Source: an uncultured Sulfitobacter sp.
Lineage (GTDB): Bacteria > Pseudomonadota > Alphaproteobacteria > Rhodobacterales > Rhodobacteraceae
Assembly: GCA_937138475.1 (NCBI GenBank)
Contig: CAKZPD010000030.1
Coordinates: 49,735 to 113,734, forward strand
Reading direction: 5' to 3'
DNA: 64,000 nt
The position numbers and the translations under genes are program-made. Numbering within the stretch: the stretch's first letter is position 1; each line of letters starts with the position of its first letter. Below are positions 1 to 7,772 of the stretch, one piece after another. The notes under the pieces are model-generated. The model did not search any database. It saw only the letters and a list, made by a program, of their open reading frames with translations, and was not told the origin of the DNA.

Positions 1-198
1 TGGTTGGATACCGGCACACATGCCAGCCTGCTGGATGCGGGAAACTTTGTGCGCACCATCCAAGAGCGCCAAGGCCAGCAAATCGGCAGCCCCGAAGAAG
101 TGGCCTTTAACCAAGGCTGGATCGACCGCGATCACCTTGCCGCGCAGGCCAAGCGCTATGACAAGAACGAATACGGCACTTATCTTTCAAAGCTATAG
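1..198 (+). CDS. rmlA: Glucose-1-phosphate thymidylyltransferase, C-terminal fragment
   Basis: Only the last 65 residues are inside the window; the frame is open from the first base (TGG) to the TAG ending at 198. The fragment starts WLDTGTH, then a helix SLLDAGNFVRTIQERQG, then a PEEVAF and GWI segment. This is the usual C-terminal pattern of RmlA, which makes dTDP-glucose from dTTP and glucose-1-phosphate, the first step towards dTDP-L-rhamnose. The catalytic N-terminal part is upstream of the window, so activity cannot be judged. A sulfotransferase-like gene follows 258 bases later, which fits a surface polysaccharide locus. The assignment rests on pattern recognition of a short piece. Confidence 0.85.
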   Translation, partial: WLDTGTHASLLDAGNFVRTIQERQGQQIGSPEEVAFNQGWIDRDHLAAQAKRYDKNEYGTYLSKL

Positions 199-367
199 GT
201 GGCGAATTGCCGCTTTGTGCGCGCGGCATTTTGTGACACGCTGAGGCACAGCAATGGCTTGGTTGGTGGTGCGCAAAGGCCAGACGCCGGGAAACGGCGG
301 GCCGGTGCAGGTAACGAATGTTTGGTTCAAGTGGTATGGTTTTGATGTATTTCCCCCCGACAATCCC

Positions 368-412
368 CGGCCTGATAACACGCGGCCTGACAACACCCGG
401 CCTGACAAGCGC
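368..412. repeat. Three-copy 15-bp tandem repeat upstream of sulfotransferase gene
   Basis: The octamer CGGCCTGA recurs at 368, 383 and 398 with an exact period of 15. The rest of each unit is similar (TAACACG, CAACACC, CAAGCGC). It lies in the gap between the rmlA end and the sulfotransferase-like gene, about 45 bases before the chosen ATG. No function is known to me; it may be a replication-slippage product or part of the leader. Confidence 0.75.
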
Positions 413-456
413 CTGGCGTGGTGGCGCGCCCCGGATCGCTCCGTTGGGGGGCTGTC

Positions 457-1929
457 ATGACTGATCGCAGATGCGTCTTGATCACCGGAATGCACCGCAG
501 CGGCACGTCGCTGGTGGCGCAGGCGGTGCAGGCCATGGGGGTGCCGCTGGGCAAGACGCTGCTCAAGGCCAATGCCCATAATCAGCGCGGCTATTACGAA
601 GACGCCGAGGTGGTGCGCATCCATGATATGCTGTTGGGGGCGTTGGGGCGGCCTTGGGGCGCGTCTGTGCATGGCCTGCCGATGCCCGATGGTTGGCAAA
701 ACAGCGAACCGGCGGTCAAGGCCCAGGCGCGCATTCGCGCCTATTTGCAGCAGCGCACCGGCGATGTCTTTGCCGTCAAAGATCCGCGAATTTCGCTGCT
801 GTTTCCCTTGTGGCAGGCGGCGGCCGACCAATCGGGCATCACCCCCGTGCTGGTGATCTGCGTGCGCCCGGCGCCCGAAGTCGCCGCCTCGCTTTTGCGC
901 CGCGATGGGCTGGACCACAGCCTGGGCATGCGGCTTTGGCTTCAATATACGGCCTGCGCGATTGCCGATGCCCCGGCCGGGCGCAGCCATCTTTTGTTCA
1001 ACCAAGACTGGCACGACGATCCAGACCGAAACCCCCAGCGTTTGGCCAATATCCTTGGGGTGTCTGGTCCGATGCCGGATGTGTTCGAACCGGCCCTGCA
1101 AACCCACCAGGATCCCCCATCCGAGGATCTGTTTCTGCGCTGGCACAGCGCGTTGGAAAAGGCCCGCCAAGGGGATGGCACGCCGGGACGCGCGCTTAAG
1201 GCATTGGCCCGGCAATGGCAGGAAACCGCGCGCATCTTTGGCGCCGGCCCCCGCAGCGCACGGGGCAGGCTGGTGCGTGATTTCAGCGGATATCGCCGCG
1301 CCTATGCTGAACTGGAACGCCGCCTGGCGACGATGCAACGCGTCGCCCCGGCGCCCCATCCGGCCCAAGACGAACTGGATGCCTTGCGCCAGACGCTTCG
1401 CGAAACCATTGAGGTCAGCAACACCATCGAGGACGAACTGTCAGCCCTTGGCCAATCCCACGCCGAGCTGCAAATAGAGCGCGACACCCTGATGGCGCGG
1501 GCCATCGCCAATCTTGAGGCCTATCAGACCATCGACGCCTGCAACACCGCAGCCAACGAAGAAATCGAACGCCAAAGCCAGCGCCTGGCGCAATTGCACA
1601 AGACCCTGGCCAGCCAAGAGGCCACGCATACGGCGCAAATGTCGCGGGTCAACAAGGTGCTGGAACAGATCCGCGCCCAACACGCCACCGCCGAGAAAAC
1701 CTGGACAGAAGAGCAAGCCGGCTATGAAACCACGATCCAGGTTCTGGGCGCTGATCTGGCCAGCCTGCGCATCGAAAACGAGGGGCTGCACCGTCAGCTT
1801 CGCGATCACGAGGCCGCCGCAAGGGCCTTGAAAATTCGTGCCGCGCTGCTCGAAACAACCAACACCCGGCTTATGCGCTGGCATCTGCCCAGCCTGCTCA
1901 GCCGGGCGCTGAACCGGCGCAAACCCTAA
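457..1929 (+). CDS. Sulfotransferase-like protein with C-terminal coiled coil
   Basis: The product is 490 residues if translation begins at ATG 457, which follows a G-rich ribosome site; an in-frame upstream start at 418 is possible but less likely. Residues 11-18 read GMHRSGTS, the 5'-phosphosulfate-binding loop of sulfotransferases, and VKDPR at 107-111 resembles the 3'-phosphate-binding motif. The catalytic-like domain covers about residues 1-270. From about 280 to 470 the chain is rich in E, Q, A, L and R with heptad-like spacing, as expected for a coiled coil, and it ends in a basic tail. Such proteins usually sulfate glycans or other acceptors with PAPS as donor; the acceptor here is unknown. 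The rmlA fragment upstream suggests a polysaccharide context. The sulfotransferase fold is well supported, the role is inferred. Confidence 0.75.
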   Translation: MTDRRCVLITGMHRSGTSLVAQAVQAMGVPLGKTLLKANAHNQRGYYEDAEVVRIHDMLLGALGRPWGASVHGLPMPDGWQNSEPAVKAQARIRAYLQQRTGDVFAVKDPRISLLFPLWQAAADQSGITPVLVICVRPAPEVAASLLRRDGLDHSLGMRLWLQYTACAIADAPAGRSHLLFNQDWHDDPDRNPQRLANILGVSGPMPDVFEPALQTHQDPPSEDLFLRWHSALEKARQGDGTPGRALKALARQWQETARIFGAGPRSARGRLVRDFSGYRRAYAELERRLATMQRVAPAPHPAQDELDALRQTLRETIEVSNTIEDELSALGQSHAELQIERDTLMARAIANLEAYQTIDACNTAANEEIERQSQRLAQLHKTLASQEATHTAQMSRVNKVLEQIRAQHATAEKTWTEEQAGYETTIQVLGADLASLRIENEGLHRQLRDHEAAARALKIRAALLETTNTRLMRWHLPSLLSRALNRRKP

Positions 1930-1970
1930 GGGAACCGGCTGGTCCTCAGCCGATCCCGCCCCCGCCATGA

Positions 1971-3077
1971 TCAAAGGCTGGCGTCTAATGCCGCCAAAAT
2001 CGCATCGCCCATCTGGCTGGTCGAAACGGCCGCGCCGCCGTCTTCGCCCATCAGATCAGCCGTGCGCAGCCCCGATGCCAATACCGCCTCAACGGCGCTT
2101 TCAAGGCGGGTTGCCTCATCGCCTTGATCAAACGAATAGCGCAGCGCCATGGCAAAGCTCAGGATACAGGCAATCGGGTTGGCCTTGCCCTGGCCGGCAA
2201 TATCGGGCGCCGATCCATGCACCGGCTCATACAGCGCCTTGGGGCGGCCATTGGCATCTGGTGCGCCCAGGCTGGCCGATGGCAACATTCCCAACGACCC
2301 GGTCAGCATCGCCGCGCAATCGGACAGAATGTCGCCAAACAGGTTATCGGTCAGGATCACGTCAAACTGCTTTGGTGCCCGCACCAGCTGCATCGCGCCA
2401 TTGTCCGCATACATATGCGACAACTCCACATCAGGATATTCGGTATCGTGAATCTTCTGCACCACCTCGCGCCACAAGATGCCGCTCTCCATGACATTGG
2501 CCTTTTCCATCGAACAGACCTTGTTGCCACGCCGCCGCGCCAGCTCAAACGCCGAACGCGCCACCCGCTCGATCTCAGATTCGGTATAGCGCTGGGTATT
2601 GATCCCGACGCGTTCGTTGCCTTCCTCGAAAATGCCGCGCGGTTCGCCGAAATACACCCCCGAGGTCAACTCGCGCACGATCATGATGTCCAGTCCGGCC
2701 ACCACATCCCGTTTCAGCGAGGAAAAATCCGCCAGCGCGTCAAAACACTGCGCCGGGCGCAGGTTGCTGAACAAATCCATCTCCTTGCGCAGCCGCAACA
2801 GGCCCCGCTCCGGCTTGACGCTGAAATCCAGCGCATCATATTTCGGGCCGCCGACCGCCCCCAAAAGCACGGCATCCGCCGCCAGCGCCCGCGCCATGGT
2901 CTCATCGTGCAAGGGCGTGCCATGGGCATCATAAGCCGCACCGCCCACCAGATCCTCGCTGACATCAAAGGCCAACCCGCGCTTGTCCCCAAACCAGTCA
3001 ATGATGCGTGTGACTTGTCCCATGACCTCGGGGCCGATGCCGTCACCGGCAAGGATAAGTAGCGAAGGATTAGCCAT
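1971..3077 (-). CDS. leuB: 3-isopropylmalate dehydrogenase
   Basis: LeuB oxidises and decarboxylates 3-isopropylmalate to 2-oxoisocaproate with NAD+, the third step of leucine synthesis, in the cytoplasm. The 368-residue product starts [18 protein letters not shown], a typical NAD-dependent decarboxylating dehydrogenase start. It carries the NDPG-type cofactor region [16 protein letters not shown] near residues 275-290 and the substrate loop [14 protein letters not shown]. The start at 3077 has an AGGAG ribosome site nine bases upstream; an in-frame ATG six codons earlier lacks one. It lies last in the leucine cluster, after leuD and an EEP-fold protein on the same strand. A copy of the dispersed intergenic element sits just upstream. 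It ends 41 bases from the convergent sulfotransferase gene. Confidence 0.97.
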   Translation of the reverse strand: MANPSLLILAGDGIGPEVMGQVTRIIDWFGDKRGLAFDVSEDLVGGAAYDAHGTPLHDETMARALAADAVLLGAVGGPKYDALDFSVKPERGLLRLRKEMDLFSNLRPAQCFDALADFSSLKRDVVAGLDIMIVRELTSGVYFGEPRGIFEEGNERVGINTQRYTESEIERVARSAFELARRRGNKVCSMEKANVMESGILWREVVQKIHDTEYPDVELSHMYADNGAMQLVRAPKQFDVILTDNLFGDILSDCAAMLTGSLGMLPSASLGAPDANGRPKALYEPVHGSAPDIAGQGKANPIACILSFAMALRYSFDQGDEATRLESAVEAVLASGLRTADLMGEDGGAAVSTSQMGDAILAALDASL

Positions 3078-3165
3078 TGCGAAGATCTCCTGCAAAAATC
3101 AATGCCGCTGGCGTATCGCGCGCAGCATCCAGGGTCAAGCAGCGCCAATCCCCAAGGGCCAGCCT

Positions 3166-3197
3166 TTCTTTTGTTCTTAAATATCCCCGCCGGAGGC
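3166..3197 (+). repeat. Dispersed intergenic element, copy A
   Basis: This 32-base copy reads TTCTTTTGTTC, TTAAATATCC, CCGCCGGAGGC in succession. Near-identical copies occur at 15688, 20820, 26128, 50630 and 54482, all between genes. This copy lies between the leuB start and the end of the EEP-fold gene. Seen directly; function unknown. Confidence 0.85.
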
Positions 3198-3244
3198 CCC
3201 GCCGCCGGCCACAATCGCCGCCGCCGCCCGGGGTGCGCGGCGGC

Positions 3245-4282
3245 TCAGGGCTGCAAATCCACCCAAACAAGCCGGTGTCGGCTGGCGGCGCGGGCCACCG
3301 TGTCCTCCTCGGGCCAGAAAACCCCGGCCTCAACCACCTGCCAATCGGCCGATGGCAAGACATAATCAACCCGGCGCGCGCCGGGGCCGGGCGCTGGCCA
3401 AAACACCGTGTGAAACGGATCGCCAGCGCTGCGCAGGCTGCCGGCGCTGCGCGGGGCCGGGTCTTGCAGGGCCGGATGCGCCAGCAAGGCGCCCATCGCC
3501 GCGCCGCTTGGGGCTTGATTGGCCCCGCCCATCACAACGAACCGCCGCTCGGGTCTGGGCCCAAGGGCCCCGTTCAAATAATGCAGCCACAAACGCGTTT
3601 CATCGCCGTTGCGCTTGGTATTGCGCTGTTCTGGCCCTTCAAAGGCTGGCGGCCCGGCGTGATAGGCCAAAACATATATCGGCGCGCCACTGGGCGGCTG
3701 GATTGGCACAACCCAATGCCCGGTGGTGGACAGGCGCTGCACCGCCTGGGCCTTGGCGGATGGAAAGGGGCCGGCCTGGGTTCTGGGCAGATCGGCGCCC
3801 GGCAGGTCACGCCACAAAAAGGCGCTGAAATCCTGAACCTCCTGGTCCAGGATCGGCCAGCGCGACAACAGCGCCATGCCCCCTTGGCCGGAAAAATGGC
3901 CAAAGCCCTGGGCATCAGCGGCATCGCCAAGATACCCGTTTGCATCCAGATCCAGCCCGGTTGCCATCCCGGTGTTGGGCCGCGCGGCAAAGCGATGCGC
4001 AAACACCACCCCGCGCGCCGCCAAGGCGCGCTGCAACGCCGCCAGCGCCGCGCCGTCATAATCGTAATCCACATCCAGCAGCAGCAGGACATCCGGGCGC
4101 ACGGCGGCAATCACCTCGATCACGGCATTGACCTGCGGATCATCGCCCTTGGCGATATCGCGCAACAACAAACCGGGGCCCTTGCGTTCCAGGTCGGTGT
4201 GAAACAACGCCAGACGCAGCGGCGCCGCCGGGCAGTTCGCCCCCCAAAGAACCAACATCAATGACAAGACACGCAGCATCAT
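3245..4282 (-). CDS. Exported endonuclease/exonuclease/phosphatase family protein
   Basis: The product has 345 residues. An N-terminal signal peptide is visible (MMLRVLSLMLVLWGANCPAA). The mature part has EEP-fold features: RPDVLLLLDVDYDYDG about residues 64-79 (strand with acidic metal ligand), GGMALLSRWPI about 134-144, a VVMGGANQAP segment in place of the usual GDFN, and a C-terminal RRVDYVLPS followed by a late histidine in ASRHRLVWVD. EEP enzymes cleave phosphodiester or phosphomonoester bonds with Mg2+; the substrate here is unknown, and an exported form could act on extracellular DNA or lipids. The GD-N motif looks altered, so activity is not certain. It sits between leuD and leuB on the same strand. 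I recall EEP genes in this place in other Rhodobacterales. Confidence 0.8.
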   Translation of the reverse strand: MMLRVLSLMLVLWGANCPAAPLRLALFHTDLERKGPGLLLRDIAKGDDPQVNAVIEVIAAVRPDVLLLLDVDYDYDGAALAALQRALAARGVVFAHRFAARPNTGMATGLDLDANGYLGDAADAQGFGHFSGQGGMALLSRWPILDQEVQDFSAFLWRDLPGADLPRTQAGPFPSAKAQAVQRLSTTGHWVVPIQPPSGAPIYVLAYHAGPPAFEGPEQRNTKRNGDETRLWLHYLNGALGPRPERRFVVMGGANQAPSGAAMGALLAHPALQDPAPRSAGSLRSAGDPFHTVFWPAPGPGARRVDYVLPSADWQVVEAGVFWPEEDTVARAASRHRLVWVDLQP

Positions 4283-4413
4283 TCATAAGCGTGCCATAAG
4301 TAAAACTAATGAATGGTTAAGGCATCTGACCCGCCCAAAGAAAAAGGCGCCCCGCCGGACGCCTTGATCGTTTTGCCGGGTTCTTGGGCGGCGGCGCGCT
4401 CAGCGTGCCGGGG

Positions 4414-5019
4414 TCAGACCCAAGGGCGCGACTGCTGGGCCGCGGTTTCAAAGGTGGCGATTGCCTCGGCTTTTTCCATGGTCAGGCCGATGTCATCCAG
4501 ACCGTTCATCAGGCAATGCTTTTTGAACGGATCGACCTCAAAGGCAAACACCTCGCCTTCGGATGTGGTGATGGTCTGATTGTCCAGGTCGATGGTCATG
4601 CGCGCATTGGCGCCTTTTTCGGCGTCTTTCATCAATACATCCACCTGCGCTTGTGGCAGGGCAATCGGCAGGATGCCGTTCTTGAAACAGTTGTTGAAAA
4701 AGATGTCGGCAAAGCTGGGCGCGATCACACAGCGGATGCCAAAATCCTTGATCGCCCAAGGCGCATGTTCACGCGACGATCCACAGCCAAAGTTATCGCC
4801 CGCCACCAATATCTCTGCCTTGCGATAGGCGTCCTGGTTCAGCACGAACCCCGGTATTTCGTTGCCATCGTCATCATAGCGCATTTCGTCGAACAGGTTG
4901 ACCCCCAGGCCCGACCGCTTGATCGTTTTCAAGAATTGCTTTGGGATGATCATATCGGTGTCGATATTGATCAGGGGCATCGGCGCCGCAATCCCGGTGA
5001 GAGTATCGAATTTGTCCAT
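4414..5019 (-). CDS. leuD: 3-isopropylmalate dehydratase, small subunit
   Basis: LeuD (201 residues) pairs with LeuC to isomerise 2-isopropylmalate to 3-isopropylmalate. The start at 5019 gives [20 protein letters not shown], with a GGAG site eight bases upstream; longer in-frame starts lack one. The family signature [15 protein letters not shown] is present near residues 66-80, followed by [20 protein letters not shown]. The protein has normal length and no visible defect. It is separated from leuC by a secreted vWA-domain gene and from leuB by an EEP-fold gene, although all are on the same strand. The gap after its stop (4283-4413) contains no obvious strong terminator. Confidence 0.97.
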   Translation of the reverse strand: MDKFDTLTGIAAPMPLINIDTDMIIPKQFLKTIKRSGLGVNLFDEMRYDDDGNEIPGFVLNQDAYRKAEILVAGDNFGCGSSREHAPWAIKDFGIRCVIAPSFADIFFNNCFKNGILPIALPQAQVDVLMKDAEKGANARMTIDLDNQTITTSEGEVFAFEVDPFKKHCLMNGLDDIGLTMEKAEAIATFETAAQQSRPWV

Positions 5020-5133
5020 CTGCTTGCTCCGGTAGGTTGCCCGGTTCATCGCAAGCTGGCGCCATATTCGCAAGGGCAAAAAGCAAATCGCCGCGCAAAC
5101 TCGGTGCGCGGCGATTCATAATTCAGGTCGAAA

Positions 5134-5943
5134 TCAGGCTTTTTTCGACTTGCGGCGCATCACGCCCAATCCGCCCAATCCAGCCAGCAGCAATGGCAGC
5201 GAGGCAGGAACAGGGATTGTGGGTGGGGCGACTTCGCGGATGATCTTATCGCGGATGGCATCCGAGAAGGCGCTGAAATCGGTGGCCGCGGCCACAAAGG
5301 CGCCGGCGCCGCCGATAACGTTATCGGTGCCATAGGCGATGGAATCAATGGTTTCACCCCCGGTGTGACCAAAGACCGATCCATCCTTGATAAAGAGCGC
5401 GTTGATCGTTTCAACACCGCCCGCCAGCGCTGCGTCGCGCGCGTTTTGCAGCGGCACACAGATCGCTTGGGTAAAGGAACATCCGCCCTCGCCCTGCGAG
5501 CCATCACCGGCAAGGTCGATCACCTGGCGGGTGCCGTCAAAGCCGTTGGTGCCAAATTCAGCCGCTGCGCCATTCAGACCTGCGACCAGGTCGGTGCCGC
5601 CACTGCCGATGCGGCTCATGCCGCGGATGGTTGTCGCGAAGGCGTTGGCCGTTGCGGCGGTCACTTCGGTCCAGCTGACGCCCAAGCCCTTGTAAGAGCT
5701 GTCAAAGAAACCGATGGCCACGGCGATGCTGCCGGTGGATGTGGCGGCGATCTTGGCCTGGACTGTGGCGTCCTCAAAGGCCTGGGCGTAACCTTCTCTC
5801 ATCAGGCCGAAATCGGTTGAACTGACCGAACCCGAGGTATCGGTCAGAAGCATCAATTCAAGGCTGACTGTGGTCGCGTGAACGGCTGTGGTAGAAAGGG
5901 TCGCGGCCACCGCAGCCGCCATAATTTTATGGTGAAAGGTCAT
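5134..5943 (-). CDS. Secreted DUF1194/vWA-domain protein with VPLPA-type C-terminal sorting signal
   Basis: The 269-residue product has a signal peptide (residues 1-23, cleavage near AVHA/TT). A vWA-like domain follows, with the MIDAS motif DTSGS at 35-39, GGTDLVAGL in the middle and DLAGDGSQ. The C-terminus has VPASLPLLLAGLGGLG followed by a basic MRRKSKK tail. This three-part ending (short VPxSLPLL motif, hydrophobic span, arginine/lysine tail) is the VPLPA-CTERM pattern. Proteins with this ending are thought to be processed by exosortase D and displayed or released at the cell surface; that enzyme is not in the window. The gene splits leuC from leuD. Its leader is AT-rich and carries an inverted repeat that resembles one before the second VPLPA gene. 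Ligand and role are unknown. Confidence 0.85.
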   Translation of the reverse strand: MTFHHKIMAAAVAATLSTTAVHATTVSLELMLLTDTSGSVSSTDFGLMREGYAQAFEDATVQAKIAATSTGSIAVAIGFFDSSYKGLGVSWTEVTAATANAFATTIRGMSRIGSGGTDLVAGLNGAAAEFGTNGFDGTRQVIDLAGDGSQGEGGCSFTQAICVPLQNARDAALAGGVETINALFIKDGSVFGHTGGETIDSIAYGTDNVIGGAGAFVAAATDFSAFSDAIRDKIIREVAPPTIPVPASLPLLLAGLGGLGVMRRKSKKA

Positions 5944-5954
5944 ATGTGCTATCC

Positions 5955-5978
5955 TTAGATAATAAAATAACTATCTAA
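5955..5978. promoter_or_regulatory. Inverted repeat before the vWA/VPLPA gene
   Basis: TTAGATA (5955-5961) and TATCTAA (5972-5978) form perfect 7-base arms around a 10-base AT spacer, ending 11 bases upstream of the start codon. The octamer AACTATCT (5969-5976) overlaps the right arm and recurs in the repeat upstream of the other VPLPA gene at 53653. This could be an operator or an mRNA hairpin near the ribosome site. The repeat is seen; the role is inferred. Confidence 0.5.
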
Positions 5979-6031
5979 AGATTACACAAATAAGTGGATT
6001 CGTAAACAGAAATTAATACCTATGGATGTGC

Positions 6032-6066
6032 AAAAGCCACGAAAGGGTGTCCCTTCGTGGCTTTTG
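6032..6066 (-). terminator. Terminator-like hairpin after leuC
   Basis: AAAAGCCACGAA (6032-6043) pairs with TTCGTGGCTTTT (6055-6066) around a short GGG/CCC core with one bulged base. Runs of A and T on the two sides let it work in either direction. It lies 64 bases past the leuC stop and upstream of the vWA gene, so it probably separates leuC transcription from the rest of the cluster. Confidence 0.8.
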
Positions 6067-6129
6067 TATGGCGCGCTGCGCCCGGTCTGCCGGGCGCCAC
6101 CGCGCAATTTTCGGCGGCCGGTCAGCCGG

Positions 6130-7533
6130 TTACATCAGATCGCGCACATCTGTCAGCTTGCCGGTCAGCGCCGCCGCGGCGGCCATCGCTGGTGACATAA
6201 GGTGGGTGCGCCCGCCGCGCCCCTGCCGGCCCTCAAAGTTGCGGTTCGAGGTGGCGGCGCAGCGTTCGCCGGGGGCCAGCTGATCGGGGTTCATCGCCAA
6301 GCACATTGAGCACCCGGCCAAACGCCATTCAAAGCCTGCGTCCTTGAAGATGTCGGCCAGGCCTTCTTCTTCGGCTTGGGCGCGCACCAGGCCCGAGCCG
6401 GGCACGATCATCGCCCGCAGGCCATCCTTGACCTTTTTGCCTTTCAGGATCTCGGCCGCTGCGCGCAAATCTTCGATGCGGCCGTTGGTGCATGATCCGA
6501 TAAAGACCGTGTCGATTTCGACATCGGTCAGCGCCATGCCGGGGGTCAGCCCCATGTAATCAAGCGCGCGCTGTGCGGCGCCGGATTTGCCGCCGGTGAA
6601 ATCGCTGGCGGAGGGAACCTTGGCAGTGATCGGCAGAACGTCCTCGGGCGAGGTGCCCCAGGTCACGACCGGGGCGATGTCTTCGCCCTTCAGGGTGATG
6701 ACCTTGTCCCAATGGGCGTCATCGTCTGAATACAGGGTCTTCCACCAGGCCAGGGCGGCTTCCCACTGGGCGCCCTTGGGGGCGTGCGGACGGCCCATGC
6801 AATATTCAAAGGTCTTTTCGTCCGGGGCGATCAGACCGGCGCGCGCGCCGCCTTCGATGGCCATGTTGCAGACCGTCATGCGGCCTTCCATGGACAGATC
6901 GCGAATGGCCTCGCCGCAGTATTCGATCACATAGCCGGTGCCGCCGGCGGTGCCGGTTTCGCCGATCACCGACAGGGTGATATCCTTGGCGGTGACACCG
7001 GGGCGCAGCTTGCCGGTGATTTCCACCTTCATGTTCTTGGACTTTTTCTGGATCAGCGTCTGGGTGGCCAGAACGTGCTCAACCTCAGAGGTGCCGATGC
7101 CGTGGGCCAGGGCGCCAAAGGCCCCATGGGTGGCGGTGTGGCTGTCGCCGCACACGACGGTCATGCCGGGCAGGGTCCAGCCCTGTTCGGGGCCTACGAT
7201 ATGCACGATGCCCTGACGAACGTCGGATACCGGATAGTAATGAATGCCGAAATCCTTGGCGTTTTTGTCCAGCGCTTCGACCTGAATACGCGATTCTTCG
7301 TTGTCGATGCCCTTGGCGCGATCCAGCGTGGTGGGCACGTTGTGATCCGGCACAGCGATGGTTTTTTCCGGCGCCCGAACGGGGCGGCCCGACATGCGCA
7401 GCCCTTCAAAGGCCTGCGGGCTGGTGACTTCGTGGACCAGATGGCGGTCGATATAAAGCAGGCAGGTGCCGTCATCAGCCGCGTGGGCGACATGGGCATC
7501 CCAGATTTTGTCATAAAGCGTTTTGGGGGACAT
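6130..7533 (-). CDS. leuC: 3-isopropylmalate dehydratase, large subunit
   Basis: LeuC is the aconitase-family subunit that holds the [4Fe-4S] cluster and, with LeuD, converts 2-isopropylmalate to 3-isopropylmalate. The start at 7533 gives [15 protein letters not shown] (467 residues) after a GGAGAGGAC ribosome site; 15 upstream codons in frame lack one. Cluster ligands are visible as C348 in GSCTNGR and C408/C411 in [33 protein letters not shown] is the conserved aconitase stretch near residues 127-154. Length is typical. It is followed by a strong hairpin and a vWA gene, so it is not directly cotranscribed with leuD unless that terminator leaks. Confidence 0.97.
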   Translation of the reverse strand: MSPKTLYDKIWDAHVAHAADDGTCLLYIDRHLVHEVTSPQAFEGLRMSGRPVRAPEKTIAVPDHNVPTTLDRAKGIDNEESRIQVEALDKNAKDFGIHYYPVSDVRQGIVHIVGPEQGWTLPGMTVVCGDSHTATHGAFGALAHGIGTSEVEHVLATQTLIQKKSKNMKVEITGKLRPGVTAKDITLSVIGETGTAGGTGYVIEYCGEAIRDLSMEGRMTVCNMAIEGGARAGLIAPDEKTFEYCMGRPHAPKGAQWEAALAWWKTLYSDDDAHWDKVITLKGEDIAPVVTWGTSPEDVLPITAKVPSASDFTGGKSGAAQRALDYMGLTPGMALTDVEIDTVFIGSCTNGRIEDLRAAAEILKGKKVKDGLRAMIVPGSGLVRAQAEEEGLADIFKDAGFEWRLAGCSMCLAMNPDQLAPGERCAATSNRNFEGRQGRGGRTHLMSPAMAAAAALTGKLTDVRDLM

Positions 7534-7584
7534 GTGTCCTCTCCCCGTGTTGTTGCGATGGGTTGTGGGCTTGGGCAATGTGGA

Positions 7585-7680
7585 TCACGCGCCTGTCAAA
7601 CGGGCCAGCACCGCATGGGCGGCCCCGTAAAAGCGCTCGCGCAAGCGGGCGCGGTCATCCAGATCAAAGACAGGCGTCAT
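7585..7680 (-). CDS. Possible 31-residue ORF just upstream of leuC
   Basis: An ATG at 7680 opens a 31-codon frame (MTPVFDLDDRARLRERFYGA followed by AHAVLARLTGA) that stops with TGA at 7585, 51 bases before leuC. An AAGG lies a few bases before the ATG. The composition looks like a helical protein end with local codon use. It has only four scattered leucines and no leucine run, so it does not look like a classical leu attenuation leader. It may be a small protein, an upstream ORF that affects leuC, or chance. Not recognised. Confidence 0.3.
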   Translation of the reverse strand: MTPVFDLDDRARLRERFYGAAHAVLARLTGA

Positions 7681-7772
7681 GGGCCTTCGATAGCGCGCGG
7701 CGCGCCGTGTCGCAAGACCTGCGGCTTGCCGGAACGGGTGGTCTGTGTAACTTTCAAACGAAAGGAGCCCCG

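Noticed and set aside
7585..7680. Leucine attenuation leader for leuC
   Set aside because: Only four non-adjacent leucine codons in 31 and no terminator/antiterminator pair in the 51 bases before leuC.
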